This document shows, piece after piece, positions 52,253 to 63,629 of a DNA stretch of 64,000 bases. Numbering within the stretch: position 1 is the stretch's first letter; the number at the start of each line of letters is the position of its first letter. Made by a program: the position numbers and the translations under genes. The stretch spans positions 12,076,518-12,140,517 of the forward strand of contig NC_059417.1 of assembly GCF_905220565.1 (NCBI RefSeq). Direction: 5' to 3'. The stretch comes from Melitaea cinxia. Its lineage: Eukaryota > Arthropoda > Insecta > Lepidoptera > Nymphalidae. Under the pieces are notes generated by a model. That model saw nothing but the letters and a program-made list of their open reading frames with translations. It was not told the origin of the DNA and did not search any database.

Positions 52253-52887
52253 GTAAGCCATTGTAGTGAATTTTATGTGACGTCGTACGTAATATGCAGT
52301 CGGAGGTATGAAATTGAAGGATAAGACAAATTATTCTCTCTTTGTGCATGTCTCCGACTGCATGTTATGTAGGATATTGCATAAAACTTCGAAGGACTAC
52401 TGTATTAATATTTTGAAGTGTACAGTACATAATGTTTCATATTGTTTCGATTTATTTCGCTGGCTCTGTGTAATTAGTGAACTTTTATCTTGTTCCAGCC
52501 TTTTCAGTTGATTTTTTATTAGTTGTTCTTCACGCAGGCGGGTTTTTTTATTTCATTTAATCTTTATTTTATTGTACTTTTTTCCTTTCAAACGCAACGC
52601 AATTTAGTTTTACCGCTTTCTTACATATGTAGTTATTTTCATTTTAACTTCGTCTAGCAAACGAAATGAATAAATTACAATAAATTAATGTCTTTCACCT
52701 AATAACTCTAAAAAGTACAAGTTTTATTTAAGTAGGTTATCGAGACAATGATATAGTGAAAAACTTAATAACATATTATTTCGTAAGTGCCTATTAAATC
52801 ATTTAATAAATGTATGTATGATTTATTGGTGTTACTTTTTATTGATGTTATATATTTATGTTTTATAAGTAAAACTTTTTTACGCAT

Positions 52888-53028
52888 TCTTGACTTGAAA
52901 AATGTGATCAGGCGAGGCGTCAACGGAATTTGAGAGTATATAAGTTGGGTAAGATAAAAAGAGCGAGAGTGTTACGTTTCGTAATTATTACTTCAGTCAT
53001 GTGGTCCGAAGCACTAGTTTTTTTGTTA
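52888..53028 (+). repeat. Family H repeat
   Basis: GTGATCAGGCGAGGCGTCAA, GAGAGTGTTACGTTTCG, CTTCAGTCATGTGGTCCGAA, followed by TTTTTTT. Confidence 0.65.
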
Positions 53029-53174
53029 AATACTTTAGTTAAAAATGTAACAGGTCAATTCTGTATAATAAAAATATTTTAATAAAAATGTATGGTGGGA
53101 ACTCTATAATAGTAATTGATACTATGGCTAAATCTAACTTAGAAGTTCACTTATCAAGAAACTACATAAGACTT

Positions 53175-53290
53175 TTCGCTTCAGCCTGTAATATCCCACT
53201 AGTGGGCACTGGCTTATTTCCCCATGTAGGAGAAGGATCAGAGCTTAATCCACCACGCTGCTCCAATGCTGGTCGGCGGATAGATTAGAC
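53175..53290 (-). repeat. Family C SINE 3' half
   Basis: Plus-strand text GCTTCAGCCTGTAATATCCC, GAGAAGGATCAGAGCTTAAT, CCACCACGCTGCTCCAATGC. Confidence 0.82.
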
Positions 53291-53504
53291 TCGTGGTATG
53301 AAAAAATATGGTAAGTGAAAACTTGTGAAACATAAGCTGACATACATACTTTTTTAATTATTGTCCATCTATTTATTCCGGTTGCATCACACTAAAATTA
53401 TCGAATGTTTTTGGATTACACTTGACATGATTTATGTTCATAAGAGACGTGTCCTGGAGTGGAAACCGCGTGTTGGCAAATGCAATGTTTTTTCTTTATA
53501 TAAC

Positions 53505-53735
53505 TAGGTCGGCAAACAAGCGTACGGCTCACCTGATGGTAAGCGATTACCGTAGCTTATAGACACCTGCAACACCAGAAGCATTGCAGATCACCTTACT
53601 CAAAATCCGGAACACAACACTGCTTGAAAACAGTATTATTTAGCTGTGATCCTCTGTAAGGTCGAGGTACTACTCCAGTCGGGCTGCTCCATGTTTTGAG
53701 CAGGACATTTCCTGCTGTGCCCTACCTTAGTTAGT
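53505..53735 (-). repeat. Family A SINE-like copy, full length with small deletion
   Basis: Plus-strand text AGGTCGGCAAACAAGCGTAC to CCTGCTGTGCCCTACCTTAG. The CCAGAGCTCC segment is deleted. Confidence 0.85.
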
Positions 53736-53890
53736 GTGGGACGCCCTCCGGCCCATTGGAGCGAGGATCTACGCAAGATTGCCGGTAGTGGCTGGATGAG
53801 GACTGCGGTAAGCCGAGATGTGTGGCGCGAAGTTTGCGAGGCCTATGTCCAGCAGTGGATAACGATACGCTGCAGCGATGATACAAAATG
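53736..53890 (+). mobile_element. RTE-like LINE, 3' end of ORF and tail
   Basis: Translates (61 codons) to a C-terminal pattern RPPAHWSEDLRKIAGSGWMR, then DVWREV, EAYVQQW. This is the conserved end of RTE-type reverse-transcriptase ORFs in Lepidoptera (family knowledge). The nucleotide tail (GAGGCCTATGTCCAGCAGTG) is the family B tail, so this LINE type is the likely mobiliser of family B. Only the end is present. Confidence 0.72.
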
Positions 53891-53894
53891 GGAT

Positions 53895-54298
53895 AATAAA
53901 TACATTTTATCCCGTAATTAAATACAGTTATTTCCCCTGAGATAGAGAGAAAGAATATTCTAAAAATGTATAGCGAACATCGCAAGACCAGTGAGCTTAA
54001 AGTAAATATAAAATACATACAAGAACATCAGCAATCTTTTGCAGATTTTCTAGTAAATTCAAAGAATAATTCACAACACACTACATTGAGCTGTCCGTCT
54101 TCTGACGTTTACAGACTGCAACCTAACTTTGTATGGCCGAGATGACATACAAAACTGTTCGTAGTCTCTTGCAGTACATAAAGGATAGTTCGCACTGAGC
54201 TAGACGTCTATTTAAGTAGTAAATAATATATCTAGCTTTGTTATATGCACAGAAATGTAAAAGTATAAAGTACAATCATAACAAAGTAAATGGCATTG
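53895..54298. other. No gene seen
   Basis: AT-rich, nothing matched. Confidence 0.5.
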
Positions 54299-54300
54299 AA

Positions 54301-54917
54301 ATAATTGTGTTTGCTCGCAAACGAAAAAAAAACCGACTTCAACTACATCGACAAGTAATACAACGCAGATCGACGAAAAAATAGTCAAGCAACTACGCGT
54401 TATCAAAGATTACTCAAAAAATAGTTATCAGATCTCGATAAAATTTATATGTGACCACATTATAAACATAAGCTTTCGATTAAATTAAAAATTATCAAAA
54501 TCGGTAAACCCAGTAAAAAGTTATTGCGGATTTTCGAGAGTTTCCCTCGATTTCTCTGGGATCCCATCATCAGATTTTGGTTTACTTATCACGGTACTAA
54601 ACTAGGGATATCTCCTTTCCAACAAAAAAAGAATTATCAAAATCGGTACATCCAGTAGAAAGTTATGCGGTATAATACAACGTAGGTCGACGAAAAAAGC
54701 GTCAAGTAAAAACGCATTATTGGATATAACTCGAAAAGTAGTAGTTAGATCTCAAATAAATTTAAATGGGACCAATTGGCATACACCACCTTTCGATTCA
54801 AACAAAATTTGTCGAAATCGGTCTACCCGGTCAAAAGTTCTGATGTAATATACATTAAAAAAAAAAAAATATATAGTCGAATTGAGAACCTCCTCCTTTT
54901 TTGGAAGTCGGTTAAAA
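54301..54917 (-). mobile_element. Family D element (about 615 bp)
   Basis: Minus strand: AACCGACTTCCAAAAAAGGA at the right edge; hairpin GTTTGCGAGCAAAC at about 54309-54322. Three monomer-like units. Very similar to the copies at 16.60 and 60.62 kb. Confidence 0.88.
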
Positions 54918-54921
54918 AATT

Positions 54922-54985
54922 AGCTGAGGTGTGGCGTAGCAGGAATTATCCTGTTCAAAATCTGGAGCATCCCGACCGGGATTAT
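54922..54985 (+). repeat. Family A head fragment
   Basis: GCTGAGGTGTGGCGTAGCAG, CAAAATCTGGAGCATCCCGA. Confidence 0.65.
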
Positions 54986-55214
54986 AATAATAATATGATA
55001 ATAATTTATTTATTCACTTCTTTTAACAAAACAATTTACAGCACATTAATTATCCACATATACAGGTTAACGTTGGCAGCCGTAATAGTACAGACTGTGA
55101 TACAGCTGCCTGCGTCTTCCACTGAGATATGAGACATAGCGTTCATCACGTACATAACAGGTGCAAGTCTACTTTTTTCTATTAGGTTTTAGTTTTTCTA
55201 TTTGGTTAGGTTTA

Positions 55215-55300
55215 TTTTTACCTTACAGAAGATCACAGCTAAAGACTGCGGGTTGGCGGATATATTCCCTAATACAAGTAACGATCTCTAATAGGGGTCT
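55215..55300. repeat. Joined A and C scraps
   Basis: CCTTACAGAAGATCACAGCT (family A) runs directly into TGCGGGTTGGCGGATATATT (family C, minus). Confidence 0.55.
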
Positions 55301-55304
55301 ATAT

Positions 55305-56025
55305 TGAGACTGGCGATAATTAGCGATTTAAAACTATTCAGTAAACGAATAACCAACGGATGATGGAAGGTGCTAAATACTAGATTTGATTGAAAAATAA
55401 AGATAGAAAGATGAAAGCAAATGAGATAATTTTATATTTGACTAGAACTTACAGTATGTTATTGAAACAGATTATAAAAACCTCACACTACTTTAACCAT
55501 AGGTCATTATTGTTTAAAAAGATACAATTTGTAAAAATGGCGTTTGCAGTATCCACGAAGCATTTGTATTTGTGACTTCAAAATTTCAAACGGAATTTAC
55601 TAAACAACTTGCAACTCCTATACCATACGTAGATTATCAGATATATCTCATACAAACAAGCCCTAAGAGAACAGACCAGAGTTTCAAATATCCATACAAA
55701 TCCTCTAGTTCCAACAATAGTTCTAATAACTTGGTCATTCGAAATTCTAACAAATTATAATACAATAACTATCAACGCAAGAGTTTTCTTATGGTTTTGT
55801 CTGTGTTGTGTACATTTTTGAAGTGAATTTCTTTAGAATTGTTGTGATTTGAAACTGAATGAAACGAAAATGCGTCACGATAAAGAATTTAATACAACAA
55901 CGATAACACACTTAAATAGACCATGATCAACGTTGATAGAAGAAATTGCAGCACTTTTCAGAAGTATCACTTCTGCTGAGTGTGAATTGCACACACACTT
56001 TTTTTGGATATTTTTCTCTTCAGAC
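55305..56025. other. No gene supported
   Basis: AT-rich. Open frames of about 60 codons occur but have no recognisable content. Confidence 0.4.
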
Positions 56026-56445
56026 CAATATGGTTACAAACAAAAATACGGTCTATCTCATCGTAAGCGGTTACAATCGAGCCTTGTCTTCAGGAAAAAA
56101 GCTTTTCCGGGAGTTAATTCCACAACCAGATTCCTTTAAAAACGCATAACCATTCGGCACTCTGATGATTATGTACATCTATTTTCAAAAGTAGCCTACG
56201 TTTTATGGCCTGTAAATAACATAGGCTTATTGACACAGATCATCAAAACACATCCTAGAAATTTCCAATCACAAAAAAAAGCATTTTACATAGTTTTATA
56301 ATTAAAATCTATAGGCCATTAAATATCATGTAGGCTTTTTTAAATTATGCAGAGCGGAAGAATTAAACATTGAAAAAAACATTCTTATTGTAAATGTGAA
56401 ATGTGAAAAGCATGTGGAAAAGTGACGTTAGCAATATTTAAGTAG

Positions 56446-56637
56446 AACATATTGATAATACAAGATATACATTTCACGGGTAATCCGACCGGTTATCGAT
56501 TTAAACAGATATCCGACTCAATGAGGCAGAAATCCGGGTTACCCGTAATAGCATCCGATAAGGGTGTCAGTGTGTACGTTACAACACGAATAAAAGCTAA
56601 TGGCAGTCCCGCTGTCAGTTTCAGGGACGTGTAAACA
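56446..56637 (+). other. Possible terminal coding exon, unidentified
   Basis: A plus-strand frame open from 56446 to a TAA-type stop at about 56632-56634 region (GTGTAA), with no ATG near its start. The translated composition is protein-like (GYRFKQISDSMRQKSGLPVI, SVYVTTRIKANGSPAVSFRD) and the local base composition is more balanced than its surroundings. A donor-like CGTAAGC lies at 56062-56068 upstream, in a frame reading NTVYLI. I do not recognise the protein and could not find a strong acceptor. It may be a last exon, a decayed gene or chance. Confidence 0.25.
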
Positions 56638-56639
56638 GA

Positions 56640-56922
56640 ATATTTAGAAGCAATATTTTTTTATACTACTAAAGTTTTAAACAAGCGTACAGGTCTCCTA
56701 ATGGGAAAAGTAATGAAAGGTAGTGACTATGGTCAAAACCCCATAAGTTTTCCTATAAGGCTCTAATAAGCCTTTTTACCGCATATTTTCAAAAAAAAAT
56801 ATTTTGATGTGCAAAACGATAAAAGACATAACATAACATACCATAACATAACCGTAAGAAAAAATATTATTAACTTTTGATACGCTTGATAAAACAAGTT
56901 ATTAATGGCTTGAAAAATTCAA

Positions 56923-56966
<44 letters not shown>

Positions 56967-57730
56967 TTTTAGAAGTTTTGGTCTATCTTCCTAATTGTAC
57001 ATTAGGCGAAAGCAATGTTTACGTTCAGATGCCAATTTTACACTACCTTTGTAACCTTTTTTCACTGTCAAAAAGAATTACTTAGTAAACCTTCAATCAC
57101 CAAACATTTCAAACCCAAAAATTAAAAGGTGAGTTTCGATTACAACGTTTAAATTCGTCCGCGGATCGGTAAAACAAGTTTGAAACTGTTTGAACTGAAG
57201 TTAAATCTAAAAGTAATTGGCTCAACCTTCGTACCTGCCAAACCGCGGACTCGAAATATTTAACTGAAGGTAGGACCGAAACCACGAGCTCACGAAATTG
57301 GCGAACAGGGGCAAAACTCCATAAGATTTTCTACTATAAATGAGCCAAGATAACCAAGAACCAGTGATTCGTAACTAAAATCCTTAAAAATCTTTAAATA
57401 TGCTTTAATATCGTTCAGTTTCCGTACCAATGTGTTTTAAAAAACCCTCCAAGCATGGCGTTATAGAAATACTCAGGAAATCGGGATGTTATAGTATGTA
57501 CTGCTATTTTTGGTCGCCTTTTTATGTGGTAGACGGATTTACAGGGATCATTATAATTAGTAAAATATAACTAATCACAATTAATTACATAACGGTAATG
57601 TAAACTTTTAATGTAGTAGATAATACAGAAAAGCTTAGAGAGAAAATTGGCGATAAATTAATGAATCAATCATACCAAAAACGAGAAAAGAAGACGAATA
57701 CTGAGTTTCTGAGAGCGTCCCGTTTATTTC
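56640..57730. other. No gene seen; TA microsatellite
   Basis: A (TA)n run at about 56925-56963. Otherwise AT-rich with no matches. Confidence 0.5.
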
Positions 57731-57733
57731 AAA

Positions 57734-57895
57734 CTAGCTTTTAGCTGCGGCTTCGCTCGCATTGAATTTTTTTACTAAAAAGTATCCTACGTTACTTCTA
57801 ATACCTCCAAGAATATGTGTACAAAGTTTCATGATGATCGGTTAAGTAGTTTTCAAGCGTAGCAAACATACATACATTTATAATTATAATATATA
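57734..57895 (-). mobile_element. Helitron 3' part, minus strand
   Basis: CTAG at 57734-57737 with GCTGCGGCTTCGCTCGC next to it, then AAGTATCCTACGTTACTTCT, TGTGTACAAAGTTTCATGAT and GATCGGTTAAGTAGTTTTCA. Confidence 0.65.
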
Positions 57896-58011
57896 TTATA
57901 ATTTTATATATATAATGACAGAAAAAATAACAATAAATATAGAAAAATACCAAACAACTGAAATTCAATTGGATTGGATATTAACGTGACCGTCGATAAT
58001 ACAGTGCAACG

Positions 58012-58165
58012 GTTTACGTGTGTGTGGGTCTTCCTGACAGGCCCAAGGGTCTGTCTGGGTACGGGCCACGAGGTTGCCCTCTTTAACCGGGCTTTCTTCT
58101 CCGGGGCTTCGCCTCCGGGATCGTATCCTTTCGGCCCTATTGGGCCGGGGTCACAATGCCCTTAG
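58012..58165. other. GC-rich structured block
   Basis: About 150 bp of GC-rich sequence in AT-rich surroundings, with several short hairpins: GGCCCTATTGGGCC, CCGGGGCTTCGCCTCCGG and one around GACAGGCCC...GGGTCTGTC. The 63-codon frame across it is not recognised. Confidence 0.6.
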
Positions 58166-58207
58166 TCGGTATACAGTATTCAGGGTTGGAACTTCATTAA
58201 TGAACTG

Positions 58208-58387
58208 CTAGATGGTGTCGAAGTTCGTTTCGTAAAAAATATTTTTTTTTTTTCATAAAAAGTATCCTATTTTACTTCTAATACCTCCAAAAATATGTGT
58301 ACAAAGTTTCATGATGATCGGTTGAGTAGTTTTCGCGTGAAAGCGTAACAAACAAACTTACATTCACACTTAAAATATTAGTAGGGA
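58208..58387 (-). mobile_element. Helitron-like copy, minus strand
   Basis: Minus strand starts A|TCCCTACTAATATTTTAAGT (TC at 58387-58386). It has CGCTTTCACGCGAAAACTAC and AACTTTGTACACATATTTTT. A CTAG at 58208-58211 is a possible 3' end, but it is not next to the expected A. Confidence 0.6.
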
Positions 58388-58654
58388 TTATGTTCTAAGT
58401 GGGGTCTCATAATCATTTCCTATTTGAGTAAGCTCATTGGGACGCGATGATTCTCACAGTCAATATAATATAGTAGTGATTTTCTGATGATTTTCTGAAG
58501 AACTCTTCGATGTGGTGCCGCCGTCACGTTTTTACATCGCATCCTTCACCGAAAAACTAAGTTACATCTACACCAATTGGATGTTTGATTTGCAACCAAT
58601 ATGCGAGCTTGCAAAAGTGTGAAAAGGCCATCCTCTTGAGGTTTCAAGCGGCGA

Positions 58655-58785
58655 CTGTATTTATATCTTTTTCTTAAAGGCCGGCAATGTACCCGCAAAT
58701 CCTCTTATGTTGCAGATTTCCATGGGCGACAGTAACCATTTAAAATCAGATCGCTTCGTCTGCTCCTTTGGCATTCCATTGTTAT
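58655..58785 (+). repeat. LINE 3' tail, truncated copy
   Basis: AAAGGCCGGCAATGTACCCG, GTTGCAGATTTCCATGGGCG, TCGTCTGCTCCTTTGGCATT, like the tail at 20.61-20.71 kb and the minus copy at 6.95-7.08 kb. No long poly(A). Confidence 0.72.
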
Positions 58786-58940
58786 AAAAAAGGCTTCAAA
58801 AGCGCCTTCGAATCGTCATTTTATAAATTAAATTACTATTTATGGTTAAGAGCGAAGCAATCATCAATTCAGAATGTAGATTCTGCAGAGAAGAATGGGC
58901 CAGAAACTCTGCAGATACTCATTAAAAAAACTTTATTTAA
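58786..58940 (+). repeat. Family J repeat
   Basis: GGCTTCAAAAGCGCCTTCGA, GAATGTAGATTCTGCAGAGA, AGAATGGGCCAGAAACTCTG. The open frame here is not a gene. Confidence 0.7.
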
Positions 58941-59087
58941 TGTAAAATTTGGGTATATCTTGCATGAAATACAGCGTCACTAAGTCCACACATCTTTATA
59001 TATAATCCTGCACCGAATTATAAGCTATAGCCGATAATTTCTTATTTATATCTAATAATAAATACAAAAGCTTCACAAACGGTCCTC

Positions 59088-59240
59088 AGTAGGATTTTCT
59101 CCTGTTTCGGGGGTCCGGAAACGCACACAATACACATGCACAAACGCCCAGACCACGACAAACATATATATGGCCAATACAAATATCTGTCGTGCGGAGA
59201 TCGAACCCGTGACCGCTAGCGCAACAGCCAGAGCTAAGTG
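59088..59240 (-). repeat. Family C tRNA-like head
   Basis: Minus strand GGCTGTTGCGCTAGCGGTCA, B-box GGTTCGATCTCC (about 59198-59209), CGACAGATATTTGTATTGGC, GTCTGGGCGTTTGTGCATGT. Confidence 0.78.
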
Positions 59241-59241
59241 C

Positions 59242-59752
59242 CTAAACATCGTTACTTCTTGTTGAGATCTTCCACAAATACTTCTTGAATTATAAGTGAT
59301 GTCCAAATTAATATTCACTAAGCCGTACAGTTTTACATATTTGTGACAAAATTTTTTTTTAAAAAATTAGTGTACAAGTAAACCGTTTAATATCTTGCCA
59401 CATAGCAGATCAGAACACGGTGTAAATGATAATTTTTCTTTGAGAGTAAAATATTAAAGTAATCTCATCACTCATATATTGCCTCTAACTTAGTTTAGCC
59501 AAGTTATAGATAACCTCATCTCGGCATCGCTTCATATTCCCCGCTAGGGTATTGTGATAAACAACATAATTGACCCAATTTAATATAAATAGAGTATATG
59601 GGGAATATGGTAATAATTGATGCAATATCCTTTGCGTTAATCTCTACTTGTAAGGCTTCTAATTTTTTTGTCTTTTTCAGTTAAATAGTACTCTGACTTA
59701 CAAATTGTACCTATCAATTGGAATTGTAAAACTACCAATTAAATTTAGAATT
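59242..59752. other. No gene seen
   Basis: AT-rich, nothing matched. Confidence 0.5.
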
Positions 59753-59754
59753 CA

Positions 59755-60080
59755 TCATTACAGCCTATACAGTCCACTGCTGGACATAGGCCTCCACAAG
59801 TTCACGCCAAAAATAACGTGAACTCATGTGTTTTGCCCATAGTCACCACGCTGGGCAGGCGGGTTGGTGATCGCAGGGCTGGCTTTGTCGCACCGAAGAC
59901 GCTGCTGCCCGTCTTCGGCCTGTGTATTTCAAAGCCAGCAGTTGGATGGTATCCCGCCGCCGGTCGGCTTTTTAAGTTGCAAGGTGGTAGCTGAACTGTG
60001 TTATCCCTTAGTCGCCTCTTACGACACCCACGGGAAGAGATGGGGTGTCTATATTCTTTAGTACCGTAGCCACACAGTAT
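59755..60080 (-). repeat. Family B SINE, full length
   Basis: Minus strand from ACTGTGTGGCTACGGTACTA (about 60060-60079) to CCAGCAGTGGACTGTATAGG, CTGTAATGATG. Confidence 0.92.
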
Positions 60081-60084
60081 ATAA

Positions 60085-60615
60085 TTACACACATTTTATT
60101 ACGTTGAATTATTAAAGTTTTATTTTTTATTTATTAAGTTAAATTTTTAGATTATAGATTTATAATCATTATTATTAATCACTAACTATTAATCAATCAC
60201 TTCTGTGCCCCGCGATAACAGAAATTCTCATCACCATGGGTAGACTGGTAGATGTTCTAGAGATAGGTTCGCCCTTGACAACTTTCTTTGTAAATATGAT
60301 TTTTACTTGTTTCTTTTTTTTTGAAGTGCAATAAAGAATATAATATGTGATAAAATTTCAGTATCTCATTTACTTTACATTTATGTGTTTGTTTCTTTAT
60401 CGTGACGCATTTCCGTTTCTTAGAGCTCAAAAATTACATGATTCTAAAGAAGTTGTACTTCAAAAACACAACTAAGAAATGGCGATGCGCCTGCATCCCC
60501 CTTGAACCTGAATTATAGACCTACGAGCTACGAAACTACTACGTACTACGAAATAAATATAAATTAATATTTCTACATAGAGAAAACGTAGCTATTCAAA
60601 TCATTATATTCATAA
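60085..60615. other. No gene seen
   Basis: AT-rich, nothing matched. Confidence 0.5.
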
Positions 60616-60617
60616 TT

Positions 60618-61217
60618 ATGTTTGTTTGCAAGCGAAAAAAAATCGACTTCAATTACATCGACGAGTATTACAACGTAGATCGACGAAAAAATAGTCAAGT
60701 AACTACGCGTTATCAAAGATTACTCAAAAAGTAGTTATCAGATCTCGATAAAATTTAAATGTGACTACATGACTAACATCAGCTTTCGATTAAATTAAAA
60801 ATCATTAAAATCGGTACACCCAGAAAAAAGTTATTGCGGATTTTCAAGAAGTTCCCTCGATTTCTCTGGGATCCCATCATTAGATCCTGGTTTCCTTATC
60901 ATGGTACTAAACTAGGGATATCTCTTTTCCAACAAAGAAAGAATTATCAAAATCGGTACATGCAGTAGAAAGCTATGAGGTATAATACAACGTAGGTCGA
61001 CGAAAAAAGCGTCAAGTAAAAACGCATTATTAGATATAACTCGAAAAGTAGTTGTTAGATCGCAAATAAATTTAAATGGGACCAATTGGCACACACCACC
61101 TTTCGATTAAAAAAAAATTGTCAAAATCGGTCTACCCGATCAAAAGTTCTGACGTAACATACATAAAAAAAAATACAGTCGAATTGAGAACCTCCTCCTT
61201 TTTTGGAAGTCGGTTAA
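60618..61217 (-). mobile_element. Family D element (about 600 bp)
   Basis: Minus strand: AACCGACTTCCAAAAAAGGA at the right edge, GAAGTCGATT and hairpin GCTTGCAAACAAAC (decayed) at the left. Three monomer-like units. Confidence 0.86.
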
Positions 61218-61219
61218 AA

Positions 61220-61596
61220 ATAAAAATTCTATATTGCTTCTTAAATATTTTCAGAGAGTTAGAGAGAGGAAAATTTTCTTTTGAATTTACTTTGTATTCT
61301 TTCGTAATTGTACGTTGTGATCTGGACAGTCCGGGTCAGAGATAAATCTAGAAAAAACGTGTTCAGAATCTACCTTCCATTACTGAAGATCTAGATACAC
61401 TAAAAATGTATACAATTTTAATTTGAACAACGAAGACTCAAAGTTGCTTTTGTCGTCTACTCGAATCTTAAAGTAATTTTTGATTTTGTTTTCTTTGATT
61501 TAGTACCAGCCTGTACGTTACGAATTCATACCTACTTAACTGACTTTTAATCAGATTTTTGTGTTATCTATTTTCATATCTACGTTCTTATTGAGT
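61220..61596. other. No gene seen
   Basis: AT-rich, nothing matched. Confidence 0.5.
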
Positions 61597-61598
61597 AA

Positions 61599-61929
61599 CT
61601 AGCTGAACCGGCAGACGTTCTCCTGTCATAACTATGAATATTGAATTCGAATTGGTGTAATTAATAAAAAAAAAAAATGAAAAGAGAAAGTGTCATAACT
61701 AAATCTGTCAATTATATGTCAAACGTCATAAGGTTACGTTAAAAAAGTTTTTATTGTCCCAAGTTAAGACGATTGTTAATTATTTTTAAATTTTCTAATT
61801 CTCCGCGCAATTTTCTTAATTTTTTTTTTCATAAATATCTTCCTCTGTCAATAACAAACACAACAAAAAAGAATTAGCGAAATCGCTCCAGCCGTTCACG
61901 CGTAATGGCGTGACCAAGGGAAATAGGGA
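61599..61929 (-). mobile_element. Non-autonomous Helitron, probably complete (331 bp)
   Basis: CTAG at 61599-61602 after an A gives the minus-strand 3' end. The other edge reads A|TCCCTATTTCCCTTGGTCAC (TC at 61929-61928). Next to it is GCCATTACGCGTGAACGGCT, a motif common in insect Helitrons. Confidence 0.65.
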
Positions 61930-62039
61930 TATAATTATGTTATATTTAATTGTTTGTTATATTTAAGTTATCAAACGTAAATAATAAACGGGAAAAAATA
62001 ATGATTTTATTTCTGAGAGTATAATAAAGAATTAGTCTA

Positions 62040-62195
62040 AATCAAAGTCAAAAATAACTTCATTCAAATAGGCTTCAAAAGCACTTTCGAATCGAATTTA
62101 AATAACGTTAGATGTGAAGCTACCACCGATTCGGAATGTAGCTTCTGCAGGGAAGAACTGGAAAGAAACTCCGTATTTACTCTAAAAAAAACAAA
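62040..62195 (+). repeat. Family J repeat, fullest copy
   Basis: CAAATAGGCTTCAAAAGCAC, GTGAAGCTACCACCGATTCG, GAATGTAGCTTCTGCAGGGA. Confidence 0.75.
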
Positions 62196-62196
62196 C

Positions 62197-62588
62197 TCTG
62201 TCTGAGTTCTTCGCAACCAAACACACAGGTAAAAACAGGTTGACAATAAAAGAAATCACTGAAACGATAATGTCTACCAAAGTTTGAATAGTCATTGAAT
62301 AAATATTACAAATTTATCTCGACGAGAAAAAGGCATGCAAAAGTGAACGTTTCGATATTTGAACACGACAAAGAAATTACCTCAAGATTATCTTAAATTT
62401 AAATACACAAAGAATGTATTTCTCTTCCAAAATTTTGTCGATGAAAGAAAATCTTTTATGAGTTTTGTGGTAAAAATAATGTTACCTTGTCTGAATAATG
62501 AATTCTATTCGATAATTCTAATATGAAATCTATTCAAGCATTCTATTTCAAAAAATTACATTTACAGATTAAAAATACAGACTTACAA
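62197..62588. other. No gene seen
   Basis: AT-rich, nothing matched. Confidence 0.5.
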
Positions 62589-62589
62589 A

Positions 62590-62798
62590 GCATTCAGCCT
62601 GTGACATCCAACTGCTGGGCATAAGCTTCTTTGTCTATATAGGAAGGATTGGAGCTTAATCCACCACGCTGCTCCACTGAGGGTTGGCGGATAGGTTGCC
62701 TACGTCAGTATTGATCGCTACCAGATATTTATGATAAAAACCGGGACCGATGGCTTAACGTGTTCTCCGAGGAATAGTGGGGAGACCCACAAGGCCAG
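62590..62798 (-). repeat. Family C SINE 3' body
   Basis: Plus-strand text CATTCAGCCTGTGACATCCA, GGAGCTTAATCCACCACGCT, AAAACCGGGACCGATGGCTT, CGTGTTCTCCGAGGAATAGT. Confidence 0.78.
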
Positions 62799-62877
62799 AA
62801 ATCTAAGCCGGTCGGTTCCTCAAATCAACGCGAGTGGAACCGCGGTGCACAGCTAGTTTCTAATAAAACATTAATAT

Positions 62878-63035
62878 TCGGGAGTCCCCCTGTGACGATG
62901 GTTGTTGATAAGTATCCGAAACGTCGGACATTTAAAAAAAAACTGAATAAGCCGCGATAAAATCCGAAAAAGCTGTTTCATTATAATGAGCGAAATTCAC
63001 GTTAACATTAGAAAACATTATATTACAGATTTCAA
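62878..63035. repeat. Family K repeat
   Basis: AAGTATCCGAAACGTCGGAC, AATAAGCCGCGATAAAATCC, GCTGTTTCATTATAATGAGC, as at 11.99-12.12 kb. The inverted arm present there is missing here. Confidence 0.7.
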
Positions 63036-63039
63036 AAGT

Positions 63040-63495
63040 ACCCTCTCAGTTTCATAATTTTACGTTCACTAAACAGCTTTATACTGATTCATCTTCTTCT
63101 CAACAACAATCAACTCTGCGTTAAATCTTAGACTTATTAGCGAGAAATTTACGCGGTTAATTATATTAGGGGATGGCGGCGAAATATTACGAATAATATC
63201 AATCCTGAGTTAATTATGAACTCTAGAAACATCGACTCAAGGGAGTTTGTCAGGTTGTCAGTTGGAGTTTATGTGTATTTTTATTCTTTTGACAAATAAT
63301 TGTTTGAACTTGTCTAGACAGTCCTTTTTTGTACTTCTTTTGTCCACGAAGTATAAACATTTATCGCAGTCCTAGTCGACGTGAGTGGTTTAGGTTTGTG
63401 TCGCTCTTTAGTTTGTCCATTGTTTAAAAGGTTATGAAGTTCGTGTTTTGATTCTTACGGGGCATAGTCTGAAATTTTTATTGTAATCACGTCAT
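63040..63495. other. No gene seen
   Basis: AT-rich, nothing matched. Confidence 0.5.
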
Positions 63496-63497
63496 CA

Positions 63498-63625
63498 TTC
63501 CAGCCTATTGCAGTCCACTGCTGGACATAGGCCTCCACAAGTTCGCGCCAAAAATGCGTGAACTCATGTGTGTTGCCCATAGTCACTACGCTGGGCAGGC
63601 GGGTTAGTGACCGCAGTGCTTGTAA
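63498..63625 (-). repeat. Family B SINE 3' half
   Basis: Plus-strand text CAGCCTATTGCAGTCCACTG, CTCATGTGTGTTGCCCATAG, GGGCAGGCGGGTTAGTGACC. Confidence 0.85.
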
Positions 63626-63629
63626 TCAC

